A DNA stretch of 64,000 nt from Fredinandcohnia onubensis (GTDB lineage: Bacteria; Bacillota; Bacilli; Bacillales; Bacillaceae_L): assembly GCF_002734215.1 (NCBI RefSeq), contig NZ_NSEB01000023.1, positions 62,102 to 126,101 of the forward strand, read 5' to 3'. Positions within the stretch are counted from its first letter, which is position 1, and every line of letters begins with the position of its first letter. This document shows, piece by piece, positions 51,440 to 60,767 of the stretch. Both the position numbers and the translations under genes were made by a program. Under the pieces are notes generated by a model, which saw only the letters and a program-made list of their open reading frames with translations, made no database searches and was not told the DNA's origin.

Positions 51440-52792
51440 ATGACAAAGGTTACACAAAGTGAAGACCTTTTAACAAAGGATAAGGATTATTTATGGCATG
51501 CTATGAAACCATATAATCCAAATTCTACGTTGGTCATTAAGAAAGCAGAAGGATCATGGGTAACAGACCATAATGGGAAGCGTTATCTTGATGGTATGTC
51601 AGGGCTTTGGTGTGTAAATGTGGGATATGGAAGAGAAGAGTTAGCGCAAGCTGCGTATGAGCAGCTCAAGCAAATGGCCTATTATCCATTAACACAAAGC
51701 CATGAACCAGCGATTCAACTTGCTGAAAAACTAAATGAAATGCTTGGAGACGAGTATGTTATTTTCTTCTCTAATAGTGGGTCGGAAGCGAATGAGACGG
51801 CTTTTAAATTAGTTAGACAATACCATCAGCAAAAAGGGGAACACTCCCGATACAAATTTATTTCACGTTATCGTGCTTACCATGGTAATTCCATGGGGTC
51901 TCTAGCTGCAACCGGGCAAGCACAGCGTAAATATAAATATGAACCGCTTGCACCAGGCTTCCTCCATGTCTCGCCACCTGACTTATATCGATCTGATGAC
52001 AAGGTGGATGCAGGAGCGTCGGAATTACAGTCTGTTCAGGAAATAGACCGTGTGATGACATGGGAGCTTAGTGAAACAATAGCAGGCGTGATCATGGAAC
52101 CAATCATTACTGGTGGTGGAGTCATTGTTCCACCTGACAAATACATGGCTGGAGTAAAGGAAGTATGTGAAAAGCATGGTGCCCTACTCATTGTTGATGA
52201 GGTTATTTGTGGGTTCGGGCGAACAGGCAAACCATTTGGATTTATGAACTACGGTGTAAAACCAGACATCATTACAATGGCAAAAGGAATTACAAGTGCA
52301 TATCTGCCATTATCAGCAACAGCCGTGAAAAAAGAAATATACGAAGCTTTTAAAGGGTCAGAGGAATATGACTATTTCCGTCATGTTAATACGTTTGGTG
52401 GAAACCCAGCAGCATGTGCATTGGCACTTAAAAACCTAGAAATTATGGAAAAGGAAAAGCTTTTTGAACGGTCAAAGCAACTCGGTGACAAATTGAAAGA
52501 TGGCCTTACAGTAGCTTTAGTGGACCATCCTTATGTTGGTGATATTAGAGGAAAAGGTTTATTGATTGGGCTTGAACTCGTCAAGGATAAACAAACGAAG
52601 GAACCACTTGAAGTAAGTCAAGTCAATAAAGTGATCGCAGGGTGCCTACAAAGGGGTCTAATTATCGGAAAAAATGGAGCGACAGTAGCAGGGTACAATA
52701 ATGTCTTAACCCTCGCACCACCTCTTTCAATTTCTGAGGAAGACCTAGAATTTGTCCAAAGAACCCTAATTGAAGAAATAAAGTCATTGTAA
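51440..52792 (+). CDS. Omega-amino acid--pyruvate aminotransferase (beta-alanine type)
   Basis: 450-residue class III PLP aminotransferase. Landmarks: DGMSGLWCVNVGYGREEL, NSGSEANETAFKLVRQYH, HGNSMGSLAATG, DEVICGFGRTGKPFG, and the PLP lysine in TMAKGITSAYLPL. In context it should move the amino group of beta-alanine to pyruvate, giving malonate semialdehyde and alanine. Start at 51440 from GGGGGGAG 6-7 bases upstream. A terminator separates it from ald. Confidence 0.88.
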   Translation: MTKVTQSEDLLTKDKDYLWHAMKPYNPNSTLVIKKAEGSWVTDHNGKRYLDGMSGLWCVNVGYGREELAQAAYEQLKQMAYYPLTQSHEPAIQLAEKLNEMLGDEYVIFFSNSGSEANETAFKLVRQYHQQKGEHSRYKFISRYRAYHGNSMGSLAATGQAQRKYKYEPLAPGFLHVSPPDLYRSDDKVDAGASELQSVQEIDRVMTWELSETIAGVIMEPIITGGGVIVPPDKYMAGVKEVCEKHGALLIVDEVICGFGRTGKPFGFMNYGVKPDIITMAKGITSAYLPLSATAVKKEIYEAFKGSEEYDYFRHVNTFGGNPAACALALKNLEIMEKEKLFERSKQLGDKLKDGLTVALVDHPYVGDIRGKGLLIGLELVKDKQTKEPLEVSQVNKVIAGCLQRGLIIGKNGATVAGYNNVLTLAPPLSISEEDLEFVQRTLIEEIKSL

Positions 52793-52807
52793 AAAAAGGT
52801 ATGTATC

Positions 52808-52855
52808 AACACTCGTAATCTATTTTCATAAAGGAAATAGATTGCGGGTGTTTTT
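52808..52855 (+). terminator. Terminator between aminotransferase gene and ald
   Basis: AACACTCGTAATCTATTT pairs with AAATAGATTGCGGGTGTT, then TTTTT. Confidence 0.88.
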
Positions 52856-52882
52856 CCCAAGAAAAAAGAAAGGTGGATGGAA

Positions 52883-53986
52883 ATGAGAATTGGAGTACCG
52901 AAGGAAATAAAAAATAATGAAAATCGTGTGGCCTTAACTCCTGCTGGTGTGATGCAGCTGGTTCAACATAACCATAAGGTTTTTGTTGAAACGGGAGCGG
53001 GCATGAATTCAGGCTTCTTTGATCAACTTTATATTGATGCAGGAGCAACGATTGTGCCAACTGCTGCAGATGCATGGGCTTGCGATATGGTGATAAAAGT
53101 AAAAGAACCAATCCAAGAGGAATATCCATATTTTTATGATGGATTACTATTATTCACCTATTTGCATCTCGCCGCAGATCGAGAGCTTACAGAGGCCCTA
53201 ATTCATAAGAATGTTGTTGCGATTGCATATGAGACCGTGCAGTTAGAGGACAGAAGCCTTCCATTACTTACCCCAATGAGTGAAGTTGCAGGACGGATGG
53301 CCACACAAATTGGAGCCTCTTTTCTTGAAAAAACAAAAGGTGGAAAAGGTGTTCTTCTAGGTGGCGTACCTGGAGTAAGTCGAGGAAAAGTCACCGTTAT
53401 TGGCGGTGGCGTAGTCGGAATGAATGCTGCAAAAATTGCAGTTGGCCTTGGTGCGCAAGTCTCGATTTTAGATGTTAGTGCTACAAGATTGCGAGAGTTA
53501 GATGATATCTTTGGCAATTCCATCACAACCTTGATGTCAAATCCATTTACGATTGGCCAAGCGGTAGCGGAATCGGATCTTGTGATTGGTGCTGTCCTTA
53601 TTCCAGGAGCTAAAGCTCCGAAATTGGTGACAGAAGAAATGGTTCGGTTAATGGAGGAAGGATCAGTAATTGTCGATGTTGCGATTGATCAAGGGGGTAT
53701 ATTCGAAACGGCTACCCATGTTACAACACATGCAAATCCTACATATACGAAACATGGAGTCGTTCATTATGCAGTAGGAAATATGCCTGGTGCTGTTCCA
53801 AGAACATCTACGATTGCACTTACGAATGTAACGGTCCCTTATATTTTACAGGTTGCGAATAAAGGCTATAAACGTGCCTTTGCGGAAAATAGAGCCCTAC
53901 ACAAAGGATTAAATGTGATTGATGGAAAGGTTGTCTATGAAGGGGTTGCAAAAGCTCATAACCTACCGTATGTAACTAGCATTTGA
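52883..53986 (+). CDS. ald: Alanine dehydrogenase
   Basis: 367 residues. Typical start [20 protein letters not shown], the pyruvate-binding lysine in VIKVKEPI, the catalytic histidine in FTYLHLA, NAD site [11 protein letters not shown], and [11 protein letters not shown]. It reversibly deaminates L-alanine to pyruvate and ammonia; next to a beta-alanine:pyruvate aminotransferase it can recycle pyruvate. Start at 52883 (GGTGG 7 bases upstream); an ATG six bases earlier touches the ribosome binding site. Confidence 0.93.
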   Translation: MRIGVPKEIKNNENRVALTPAGVMQLVQHNHKVFVETGAGMNSGFFDQLYIDAGATIVPTAADAWACDMVIKVKEPIQEEYPYFYDGLLLFTYLHLAADRELTEALIHKNVVAIAYETVQLEDRSLPLLTPMSEVAGRMATQIGASFLEKTKGGKGVLLGGVPGVSRGKVTVIGGGVVGMNAAKIAVGLGAQVSILDVSATRLRELDDIFGNSITTLMSNPFTIGQAVAESDLVIGAVLIPGAKAPKLVTEEMVRLMEEGSVIVDVAIDQGGIFETATHVTTHANPTYTKHGVVHYAVGNMPGAVPRTSTIALTNVTVPYILQVANKGYKRAFAENRALHKGLNVIDGKVVYEGVAKAHNLPYVTSI

Positions 53987-54006
53987 ATAAATAGGAGGTT
54001 AATTCT

Positions 54007-55257
54007 ATGAATATCCAAACAATAACCATTAATAAGGAACGACTGGAAGAAAGAATTACAGAGTTATCAAAAATTGGGAAAATCGGTGAAACGGGTGTGT
54101 GCCGCCTAACCTTATCTAAGGAGGATCGCCAAGCTGTAGAAACGGTTAAAGGCTGGATGGAGGAAGCAGGATTAACAGCTAGAATTGACCACTTTGGAAA
54201 TCTAATTGGAAGAATGGAAGGGGAAAATCCGGATGCCCCGATTTTAATGCTAGGCTCGCATATTGACTCCCAGCCTTATGGTGGAAGATTTGATGGAACA
54301 ATTGGTGTATTAGGGGCACTTGAGGTCATTCAAACAATGAAAGAGAATCATATTGTTCCAAATCGTCCAATGGAGGTGGTTGCTTTTTCAGATGAAGAAG
54401 GTTGCCGCTTTAATAAAGGATTATTTGGTGTAAGGGGAATCCTAGGGAAGCTCGAAGACGATGAGTTAGAACGTCAGGATAAGGATGGCGTGACAAGAAG
54501 AGAGGCTCTCATTGAATTTGGCTGTGATCCTTCAAAATTTAAAGAGTCAGAGTATCCAAAAGGAAGCATTGGTTCATTCCTTGAGATGCATATTGAACAA
54601 GGACCGGTTCTAGAAAATATGAACAAACCAGTTGGAATTGTGACAGGTATTTCAGGTCCATTATGGTTAACAGTTGAATTAGAGGGCTTTGCTGGGCATG
54701 CTGGTTCCGTTCCAATGCCAATGAGGAAAGATGCCCTTGTAGGTGCAGCAAAAATCATCATCGCGCTCAATGAGATAGCAAGCCAAGAGCCTGGTGCGCC
54801 AACCGTTGGTACAGTGGGAAGTTTACGGGTCTTCCCGGATTCACGTAACATCATTCCTGAAAAGGTGAGTTTTACGGTTGATTTAAGAGATATTGATTTA
54901 AATAGACGTCACAAACTTGAAGCCCAATTACATGCAAAAATTAAGGAAATTACCGAAGAGCACGGGCTACGTTGTAAAATTACTGAAGATACAAATAGCG
55001 AACCGCGTTATTGTGCAGAAAGAATCAAAGACATTATGCGTAATGAAATGCAAAGCATTGGCTTGGAACCAATGGAATTAATGAGCGGCCCTTTTCACGA
55101 TTCATTAGCCATGTCCTATGAATGTGAATATGGAATGATCTTTGTCCGTTGTAAAGATGGAATCAGCCATAATCCTAAGGAATTTTCAACCTTTGAAGAT
55201 ATCTCACTAGGTACGGAGCTTCTGTATCGCACAACGGTAAGAATGGCACAGGAATAG
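54007..55257 (+). CDS. M20-family N-carbamoyl amidohydrolase (beta-ureidopropionase type)
   Basis: 416 residues. Zinc-dependent hydrolase of the hydantoinase/carbamoylase family: metal sites in LGSHIDSQPYGGRFDG, SDEEGCRF and MHIEQGPVLE, dimerisation domain in the middle, and GPFHDSLAM and ISHNPKEFS near the end. Allantoate amidohydrolases look alike, but in this cluster the fit is cleavage of N-carbamoyl-beta-alanine to beta-alanine, CO2 and ammonia. 20 bp after ald with TAGGAGG, so co-transcribed with it. A strong terminator closes the island. Confidence 0.88.
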   Translation: MNIQTITINKERLEERITELSKIGKIGETGVCRLTLSKEDRQAVETVKGWMEEAGLTARIDHFGNLIGRMEGENPDAPILMLGSHIDSQPYGGRFDGTIGVLGALEVIQTMKENHIVPNRPMEVVAFSDEEGCRFNKGLFGVRGILGKLEDDELERQDKDGVTRREALIEFGCDPSKFKESEYPKGSIGSFLEMHIEQGPVLENMNKPVGIVTGISGPLWLTVELEGFAGHAGSVPMPMRKDALVGAAKIIIALNEIASQEPGAPTVGTVGSLRVFPDSRNIIPEKVSFTVDLRDIDLNRRHKLEAQLHAKIKEITEEHGLRCKITEDTNSEPRYCAERIKDIMRNEMQSIGLEPMELMSGPFHDSLAMSYECEYGMIFVRCKDGISHNPKEFSTFEDISLGTELLYRTTVRMAQE

Positions 55258-55266
55258 GTCAAATAA

Positions 55267-55304
55267 AAAACGAATGTAGAGCTTACTTCTACATTCGTTT
55301 TTTT
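55267..55304 (+). terminator. Terminator closing the pyrimidine island
   Basis: AAACGAATGTAGA, loop GCTTAC, TTCTACATTCGTTT and a run of Ts. Confidence 0.93.
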
Positions 55305-55307
55305 ATC

Positions 55308-55421
55308 TTATTTATTTGTAAAGAAATCTTTAAAGGCTTGTGTAATCTCGATACCTTGAAAGATGAATAGGCTAGTCACCGTTAACGAACATAATCCAAT
55401 CATAATAAATCTAAACCACAT
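55308..55421 (-). CDS. 37-residue membrane peptide
   Basis: ATG at 55421 preceded by an excellent AAGGAGGAG ribosome binding site; TAA at 55308-55310. The product is one hydrophobic helix (WFRFIMIGLCSLTVTSLFIF) with a short amphipathic tail (QAFKDFFTNK). Too short for family assignment by eye. A downstream companion of the 105-aa membrane protein gene on the same strand. Confidence 0.6.
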   Translation of the reverse strand: MWFRFIMIGLCSLTVTSLFIFQGIEITQAFKDFFTNK

Positions 55422-55461
55422 AATTTTTCTCCTCCTTGATTTTTATAATCATGTAAAAAAA

Positions 55462-55779
55462 TCAAAGAGCTTTTACCACATAATTAGATTGATAAAAAAT
55501 GGGTGTTATCCAGATAAAATTTCGGTAGGTTTTGTTGACTTCGATGTTTTTAAAAACACCTCGAAGGACGATAAAACCCGATGTGATTGAAAAAAGCACC
55601 CAAGAAATTTTTGGTTTACCATCATCATTGGAAGAAAAATTGTCGATTGAAACACTGTTAATAGTTACAGTGTTTTCTTGAATGTCAGGTGATTTAAACG
55701 CATGGGAATGTGCGATTGTAGCTGAAAAAGACATGATCGCAACAAACATGATGATGGCTAGAACGAATCGTTTCCTCAT
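55462..55779 (-). CDS. Hypothetical membrane protein, 105 aa
   Basis: An N-terminal hydrophobic signal or anchor (5-22), a polar extracytoplasmic stretch (26-55, with SPDIQENTVTINSVSIDNFSSND), then a second hydrophobic segment around 60-76. Not recognised. RBS GGGGAG. It forms a minus-strand pair with the 37-residue peptide gene. Confidence 0.6.
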   Translation of the reverse strand: MRKRFVLAIIMFVAIMSFSATIAHSHAFKSPDIQENTVTINSVSIDNFSSNDDGKPKISWVLFSITSGFIVLRGVFKNIEVNKTYRNFIWITPIFYQSNYVVKAL

Positions 55780-55926
55780 TTTCTACCATCTCCCCATTGT
55801 TAATGTTACTATCTTACACCCGATGAACTGAAAAATCCACAAAAATAATTTTACAAAAATTGCGAAATTTCATTTTGTAAATTGAAAAATGTGGGAACTA
55901 TGTTACCCTAAAGAAGGGGTGAAGTA

Positions 55927-56127
55927 ATGAGTAAAAGTAAACGAAATCTCCTCATTGCAATCATTGGGAGTCTTGTGATTGTAACGTTTGGTGTTGTAAG
56001 AATACTAGAAATTAGAGATAACCACAAAATTAACACACAGATTTTAGAAGCGTGTATGGACAAAGGGGAAACTGTTGTTTTTGAAGCGAAAAATATCTTT
56101 AGTCTAGACGAAGTTAGCTGCGAGTAA
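55927..56127 (+). CDS. Small anchored protein, 66 aa
   Basis: One N-terminal transmembrane helix (about 7-25) after KSKRN, then a 40-residue outer domain with two cysteines (EACMDKGE and EVSCE) that could form a disulphide. Function unknown. RBS AAGAAGGGGTGA. 55 bp upstream of the Eis-like gene, possibly the first cistron of that unit. Confidence 0.65.
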   Translation: MSKSKRNLLIAIIGSLVIVTFGVVRILEIRDNHKINTQILEACMDKGETVVFEAKNIFSLDEVSCE

Positions 56128-56182
56128 ATATGAGTAATGGTCAAAATAGATTAATCCTTTTCTAAACAGGAGTTGGTAGGCT

Positions 56183-57328
56183 ATGACAATCGAAAGACTT
56201 ACTGAAGAACAATTTTTAGATTCTGTGCGTTTATCAGAGTATGCATTTACATATAAGCTTTCAGAACAACAGCTTGATGAGGTTCCTAAAAAACTTAAAA
56301 ACCATCAAATTTATGGAATCTATGAAAATAATAAGTTAGCTACAAAGTTTCATCTCATACCACTCTCCACATATGTGGGGGATCAATCGTTTAAAATGGG
56401 TGGAATAGCAGGTGTTGCGACGTATCCGGAATACCGAAGACGTGGGTATGTAAAGGAATTGCTTACGTATGCGCTTGAAACGATGAAGACACAGGGATTT
56501 ACCGTTTCGATGTTGCATCCATTTGATGTATCTTTTTACCGAAAATATGGCTGGGAACTATTTAGCAATCGCCTTAAAACGCTTCATAAGAAAGCTGATT
56601 TGAATATGTTTGAACCTGCAAATGGTACGATCACGCGTTATCAATTTGAAAACGCCAATCTGGAAGAGCTTAAACAGATCTATGCGCAGTATGCAACTAC
56701 ATTCTCAGGGATGCTTGTTCGGGAGGATGATTGGTGGAAAAGCGTGGTTGATGATCTGAATATTGCGGTTTATTACGATCCAGCAAATAAGCCAACTGGT
56801 TATGTCCTTTATGAAATTAAGGACAGTAAGATGACGGTTGAGGAATTTGTCCCTGTCAATGTCGAGGCCAGACAAGGCTTATGGAATTTTATATGTCAGC
56901 ATGATTCAATGATTTCTGAGCTCGAAATGATTACATTTGAAAAAGAACCATTATTCTTCGCTCTAAAGAAACAAAAGACGGTGAAACGTGAAGTAAGCCC
57001 GTATTTTATGGTGCGAATTGTTGATGTAGAGTCATTTCTACAAGAATACAAATTTACTGGAAACGAGACGATTAAACTTCAAATCACAGACCCATTTGCA
57101 GCTTGGAATGAAAAAACATTCCTTATAGAAGATGGCGAGGTTCGCATTACCGACGAAACAGATGGCGCGATTGAACTTTCAATTAATGCATTATCAACGG
57201 CACTATTCGGTCATCAACGTCCGAACGAACTTTTCGCAGTTGGAATGATTGCAGGGGAAGAAAGCGAAATAGAAGTATTTGAAAAAATGATTCCGAATCG
57301 CCCTGCGTATATGTACGATTTCTTTTAA
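56183..57328 (+). CDS. Eis-like GNAT acetyltransferase
   Basis: 381 residues. N-terminal GNAT domain with acetyl-CoA loop VATYPEYRRRGYVKELL (around 76-92), a second GNAT-like half, and a C-terminal SCP2-like domain (from about 290), the three-part layout of the Eis family. Eis enzymes acetylate amines, including aminoglycosides in mycobacteria; the substrate here is unknown. It ends 12 bp before kynureninase, so the two are probably co-expressed. RBS AGGAGTTGG. Confidence 0.85.
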   Translation: MTIERLTEEQFLDSVRLSEYAFTYKLSEQQLDEVPKKLKNHQIYGIYENNKLATKFHLIPLSTYVGDQSFKMGGIAGVATYPEYRRRGYVKELLTYALETMKTQGFTVSMLHPFDVSFYRKYGWELFSNRLKTLHKKADLNMFEPANGTITRYQFENANLEELKQIYAQYATTFSGMLVREDDWWKSVVDDLNIAVYYDPANKPTGYVLYEIKDSKMTVEEFVPVNVEARQGLWNFICQHDSMISELEMITFEKEPLFFALKKQKTVKREVSPYFMVRIVDVESFLQEYKFTGNETIKLQITDPFAAWNEKTFLIEDGEVRITDETDGAIELSINALSTALFGHQRPNELFAVGMIAGEESEIEVFEKMIPNRPAYMYDFF

Positions 57329-57340
57329 GGGGGAAACGTT

Positions 57341-58609
57341 TTGAAATTATTAGAGCATGCAAAAAAGCTTGATAGAGAGGATCCGTTAGCAACGTTCCGT
57401 GATGAATTTTATCTAAAACCGGATACCATCTATTTGGATGGAAATTCACTTGGGCTTTTATCAAAGCGGGCCGAACGTTCGTTACTTCGCTCATTAGAGG
57501 ATTGGAAAGAATTTGGGATTGATGGCTGGACACAAGGTAGGCAACCTTGGTTTTATATGTCTGAACAGGCAAGCGAACTACTTGCTCCGCTTGTTGGCGC
57601 ATCACTTGAGGAAGTAATTGTAACGGGTTCCACGACGGTGAATCTCCATCAATTAGTTGCGACTTTTTATAAGCCAAAAGGGAAACGTACAAAGATTGTA
57701 GCGGATGAATTAAATTTTCCATCTGATATATATGCCCTTCAAAGTCAGTTGCAGATTCATGGGCTTAATCCTGATGAACATCTTATTCGGGTAAAAAGTC
57801 ATGAGGGCCGTTATGTAGCTGAAGACGACATTATTGCGGCAATGACCGACGAGGTGGCTTTGGTGGTTTTGCCAAGCGTATTGTATCGGAGTGGTCAAAT
57901 TTTAGATATGAAGCGTCTTACTGATGAGGCACATAAGCGCGGAATTATAATTGGGTTTGATAGCTGTCATTCGATCGGTGCCATTCCACACTCCTTTTCT
58001 GAATGGGATGTTGACTTTGCCTTTTGGTGCAATTATAAGCATCTTAATGGTGGGCCTGGAGCGGTTGCAGGGTTGTATGTGAATCGAAAGCATTTTGGTG
58101 TGTTACCGGGCTTAGCGGGCTGGTTTGGGTCAAATAAAGAAAAGCAATTTGATATGGAGCATACGTTTACGCCAGCAGGCAATGCGGGGGCCTTTCAGAT
58201 TGGGACTCCTCATGTGTTAAGTTTGGCTCCTTTACTCGGTTCACTTGAAATGTTTGCTGAGGCAGGGATTGAAAATATTCGGAGTAAATCTCTTGGTTTG
58301 ACGAATTTTTTAATCGAACTGATTGATACTGAACTAACAGGGATGGGATTCACGATTGGCTCACCACGTGACATGTCTGTTAGGGGAGGTCACGTCAGTC
58401 TTGAGCATAGGGAAGCAGCACGAATTTGTAAGGCGCTCAAAGAAAATGGAGTGATTCCAGATTTTCGAGCTCCTAATATCATTCGACTTGCCCCAGTGCC
58501 CCTGTATAATTCCTATGAGGACGTTTGGAAAGTTGTTCAAATGTTAAAAACAATAATGGACGAAAAACAATACGAAAAATATAAAAATGAACGAGACGTA
58601 GTAGCTTAA
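57341..58609 (+). CDS. kynU: Kynureninase
   Basis: 422-residue PLP enzyme that splits kynurenine into anthranilate and alanine. Seen: [10 protein letters not shown] (31-40), [10 protein letters not shown], the phosphate-binding [10 protein letters not shown] (97-106), FDSCHS, and PLP lysine Lys233 in [12 protein letters not shown]. No tryptophan dioxygenase (kynA) or formamidase (kynB) gene is adjacent, unlike the usual kynABU operon. TTG start with AAGGGGG 8 bases upstream. Ends in a terminator. Confidence 0.92.
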   Translation: MKLLEHAKKLDREDPLATFRDEFYLKPDTIYLDGNSLGLLSKRAERSLLRSLEDWKEFGIDGWTQGRQPWFYMSEQASELLAPLVGASLEEVIVTGSTTVNLHQLVATFYKPKGKRTKIVADELNFPSDIYALQSQLQIHGLNPDEHLIRVKSHEGRYVAEDDIIAAMTDEVALVVLPSVLYRSGQILDMKRLTDEAHKRGIIIGFDSCHSIGAIPHSFSEWDVDFAFWCNYKHLNGGPGAVAGLYVNRKHFGVLPGLAGWFGSNKEKQFDMEHTFTPAGNAGAFQIGTPHVLSLAPLLGSLEMFAEAGIENIRSKSLGLTNFLIELIDTELTGMGFTIGSPRDMSVRGGHVSLEHREAARICKALKENGVIPDFRAPNIIRLAPVPLYNSYEDVWKVVQMLKTIMDEKQYEKYKNERDVVA

Positions 58610-58634
58610 AGGTATACCAATCCGGTATACCTTT
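58608..58634 (+). terminator. Terminator after kynU
   Basis: AAAGGTATACC-AATCC-GGTATACCTTTT, starting at the stop codon. Confidence 0.85.
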
Positions 58635-58657
58635 TACAACTTAAGGGAGGAATTCAT

Positions 58658-59401
58658 GTGGCAATCGTAGCGGGTTCAAAGTTCGATACATACAAACAAA
58701 AAATTTTGTCCTTGCCCATGGACTATCGGGAAGAAGACATAAAGAGTGAGACATTTTTATTGGACAAGGATGAAAAAAAACACCTTGAAATCTACTATGC
58801 TCCATTTGAATACGTGAATGAGTCTGCAAAAGTCATGATTGTCGGAATCACACCAGGACTACATCAAATGAAAAAATCATATTCAACAATCCTTGATCCG
58901 AAAAATAAAGGTCTTTCTGATGAGCAACTTCTACACGAGGTGAAAAAGAATTCCAGCTTTGAAGGGCCAATGAGGAAAAATCTGATTGGGATGCTCGATG
59001 AACTTAGGTTACACTCATACCTCGAAATTGAATCGGCCAGTGAGCTTTTTGCTTCTGCCAGTCATCTTGTTCAAACCGCTTCTGTTATTAGGTATCCAGT
59101 ATTCTATAAGGGTAAAAACTACAGTGGCTCAACTCCAAAGATGTTAAAAACGGACTTGTTAAAGAAGCATATTATGGATAGTTTTACAGAAGAGTTAGTG
59201 CGTATTCAACATCCGCTCATCATTCCTTTAGGGGTTAATGTGACAGCAGTGTTCAACCATCTTGCAGAAAATGGCTATGTATCACCAGATAGCGTTCTTT
59301 ATGGTTTTCCACATACATCAGGTGGAAATGGGCACCGACACAGGCAATTTGCTGAGAACAAGGAGCAAATGAAGAAAAAATTAGCTTGTTATTTTGGTTG
59401 A
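58658..59401 (+). CDS. Uracil-DNA-glycosylase-superfamily-like protein
   Basis: 247 residues. Two features recall the UDG superfamily: VMIVGITPG (59-67) in the place of motif A and FPHTSGGNGHRH (217-228) in the place of motif B, with a Rossmann-like order between them. It lacks the classical catalytic GQDPYH and the four Fe-S cysteines of families 4 and 5. It may be a base-excision or nucleic-acid-binding protein, or only a distant relative. GTG start with GGGAGG 7 bases upstream; an overlapping ATG gives a stop after four codons. Followed by a terminator. Confidence 0.55.
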   Translation: MAIVAGSKFDTYKQKILSLPMDYREEDIKSETFLLDKDEKKHLEIYYAPFEYVNESAKVMIVGITPGLHQMKKSYSTILDPKNKGLSDEQLLHEVKKNSSFEGPMRKNLIGMLDELRLHSYLEIESASELFASASHLVQTASVIRYPVFYKGKNYSGSTPKMLKTDLLKKHIMDSFTEELVRIQHPLIIPLGVNVTAVFNHLAENGYVSPDSVLYGFPHTSGGNGHRHRQFAENKEQMKKKLACYFG

Positions 59402-59436
59402 AAAAACTGCACCCTTATTTAGGTGCAGTTCTATTT
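59402..59436 (+). terminator. Terminator after the UDG-like gene
   Basis: AACTGCACC, 8-base loop, GGTGCAGTT then CTATTT. Confidence 0.75.
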
Positions 59437-59563
59437 AGTCTAGCTTCAGGCAAAATCGGCTCGAAGTCACAAGCGAATCGCATCGGTAGGAAAAAAACGT
59501 CTTTTGCTGGTGCTTTCTTGTGCTTGTCGCCGGTATGCGGTGGCCTTGAGCTTTTTAGTCCGC
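59437..59563. repeat. Candidate dispersed hairpin element
   Basis: AGCTTCAGGC near the left end pairs with GGCCTTGAGCT near the right end, with CACAAG/CTTGTG inside. Its composition differs from its neighbours. Similar elements are familiar from Bacillus intergenic regions, but I cannot check copy number here. It lies between convergent genes and reaches the 3' end of the dehydrogenase gene. Confidence 0.5.
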
Positions 59564-60550
59564 GATTTTTATCGCGATTTTTCCGAATTGTTCAGCTTCA
59601 TCAATACGCCGCATTGCTTTTTTAGTTTCTTCAAGAGGATACACTTTATCAATGACAGGGTTAATTTTATGTTCATTTACAAATTGCAACATCTCATTAA
59701 ACTCTTCTGTACTCGCCATTGTGGAGCCGAGTAATGTATATTGACCGTAAAAGAATTCGCGAAGATTGAAGTCCACCGAATCACCAGCAGAAGCGCCGAA
59801 TGTAACCATTTTTCCACCTTTTCGAAGCTGTCCAAGTGATTTATGGAAGGTGGCTGCTCCAACTGTTTCAACGACGATATCTACTTTTTCTCCATTTAAC
59901 GCCTCATTCCAGTCGCCATTGCTATCTATCGCGACATCAGCGCCCAATTCAAGAGCTTGTTTTAACTTCGCTTCAGAGCGAGAAGTAACGATAACACGAG
60001 CCCCGATTGCTTTCGTGAATAGTAGAAGGAACGTTACGGCACCACTTCCGATTCCAGGTAATAAGACAGTATCAGTCGGTTTTACATCCGCACGAGTGAA
60101 TAATGCGCGATAGGCAGTCATGGCCGCAAGTGATAAGACACCAGCTTCATCCCATGATAAATGTGCTGGCTTTGGACCAACATTATCCGCAGAGAGTGTG
60201 ATCTTTTCGGCAAAGGTTCCGTGATCGGGTAAACCAAGAATCTCATGACCTTCAGGTGGAGCATCACTTTTTTCTTTCCATCCTAAAGACGGATTGAGGA
60301 TGACTTCATCTCCGACCTGAATACCTTCAACACCAGGGCCAACCGCTTCAACAATCCCAGCACCATCCGACCCAATTACTAATGGCGGATCTGTTTCTTT
60401 ATGTCTATGTAAAACAAATAAATCACGGTGATTGAGTCCAGCGCTTTTTAGCTTAACCTTCACCTCACCTTGTTTTGGTTCAATTTCATCAATATCCGAA
60501 TACGATGTTCCGTCCATTCCAGGAACTTTGTAATGTACAAACGCTTTCAT
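59555..60550 (-). CDS. Zinc-type alcohol dehydrogenase / quinone oxidoreductase family protein
   Basis: 331-residue MDR-superfamily oxidoreductase. GroES-like N-terminal part with KSAGLNHRDLFVLHR, GSDGAGIVEAVG and VGDEVILNPS, and a Rossmann part with LLPGIGSGAVTFLLLFTKAIGARVIVTS. Residues in the structural-zinc area are not the usual four cysteines, so it may bind no structural zinc. Substrate unknown. Start at 60550 from TAGGAGGGG; the frame runs on to 60751 without a ribosome binding site. Confidence 0.85.
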   Translation of the reverse strand: MKAFVHYKVPGMDGTSYSDIDEIEPKQGEVKVKLKSAGLNHRDLFVLHRHKETDPPLVIGSDGAGIVEAVGPGVEGIQVGDEVILNPSLGWKEKSDAPPEGHEILGLPDHGTFAEKITLSADNVGPKPAHLSWDEAGVLSLAAMTAYRALFTRADVKPTDTVLLPGIGSGAVTFLLLFTKAIGARVIVTSRSEAKLKQALELGADVAIDSNGDWNEALNGEKVDIVVETVGAATFHKSLGQLRKGGKMVTFGASAGDSVDFNLREFFYGQYTLLGSTMASTEEFNEMLQFVNEHKINPVIDKVYPLEETKKAMRRIDEAEQFGKIAIKIAD

Positions 60551-60767
60551 ATTTTCCCCTCCTAAATAGTCAAAACGATAGTTTAATTCTAAAGGAATTC
60601 TACAGAACATTTCAACTAATTCGATTGGGGGAGAGGGGGATGTGAGAGTGGAAAGGGAGCGCAAGCGTGGGATACGTGCCCGATTGGTAGAATAGTAGTG
60701 GAAAAGAGTAACGCAAAGGCTAAAAGTGTAGATAGATCGCCTACTAAACACTCAAAAGAGGTCAATA

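Noticed and set aside
55363-55590. A 75-codon plus-strand frame
   Set aside because: It overlaps two minus-strand small genes that have strong ribosome binding sites; this frame has none.
59386-59734. Plus-strand frames after the UDG-like gene
   Set aside because: They run through a terminator and a palindromic repeat into the antisense of the dehydrogenase gene.
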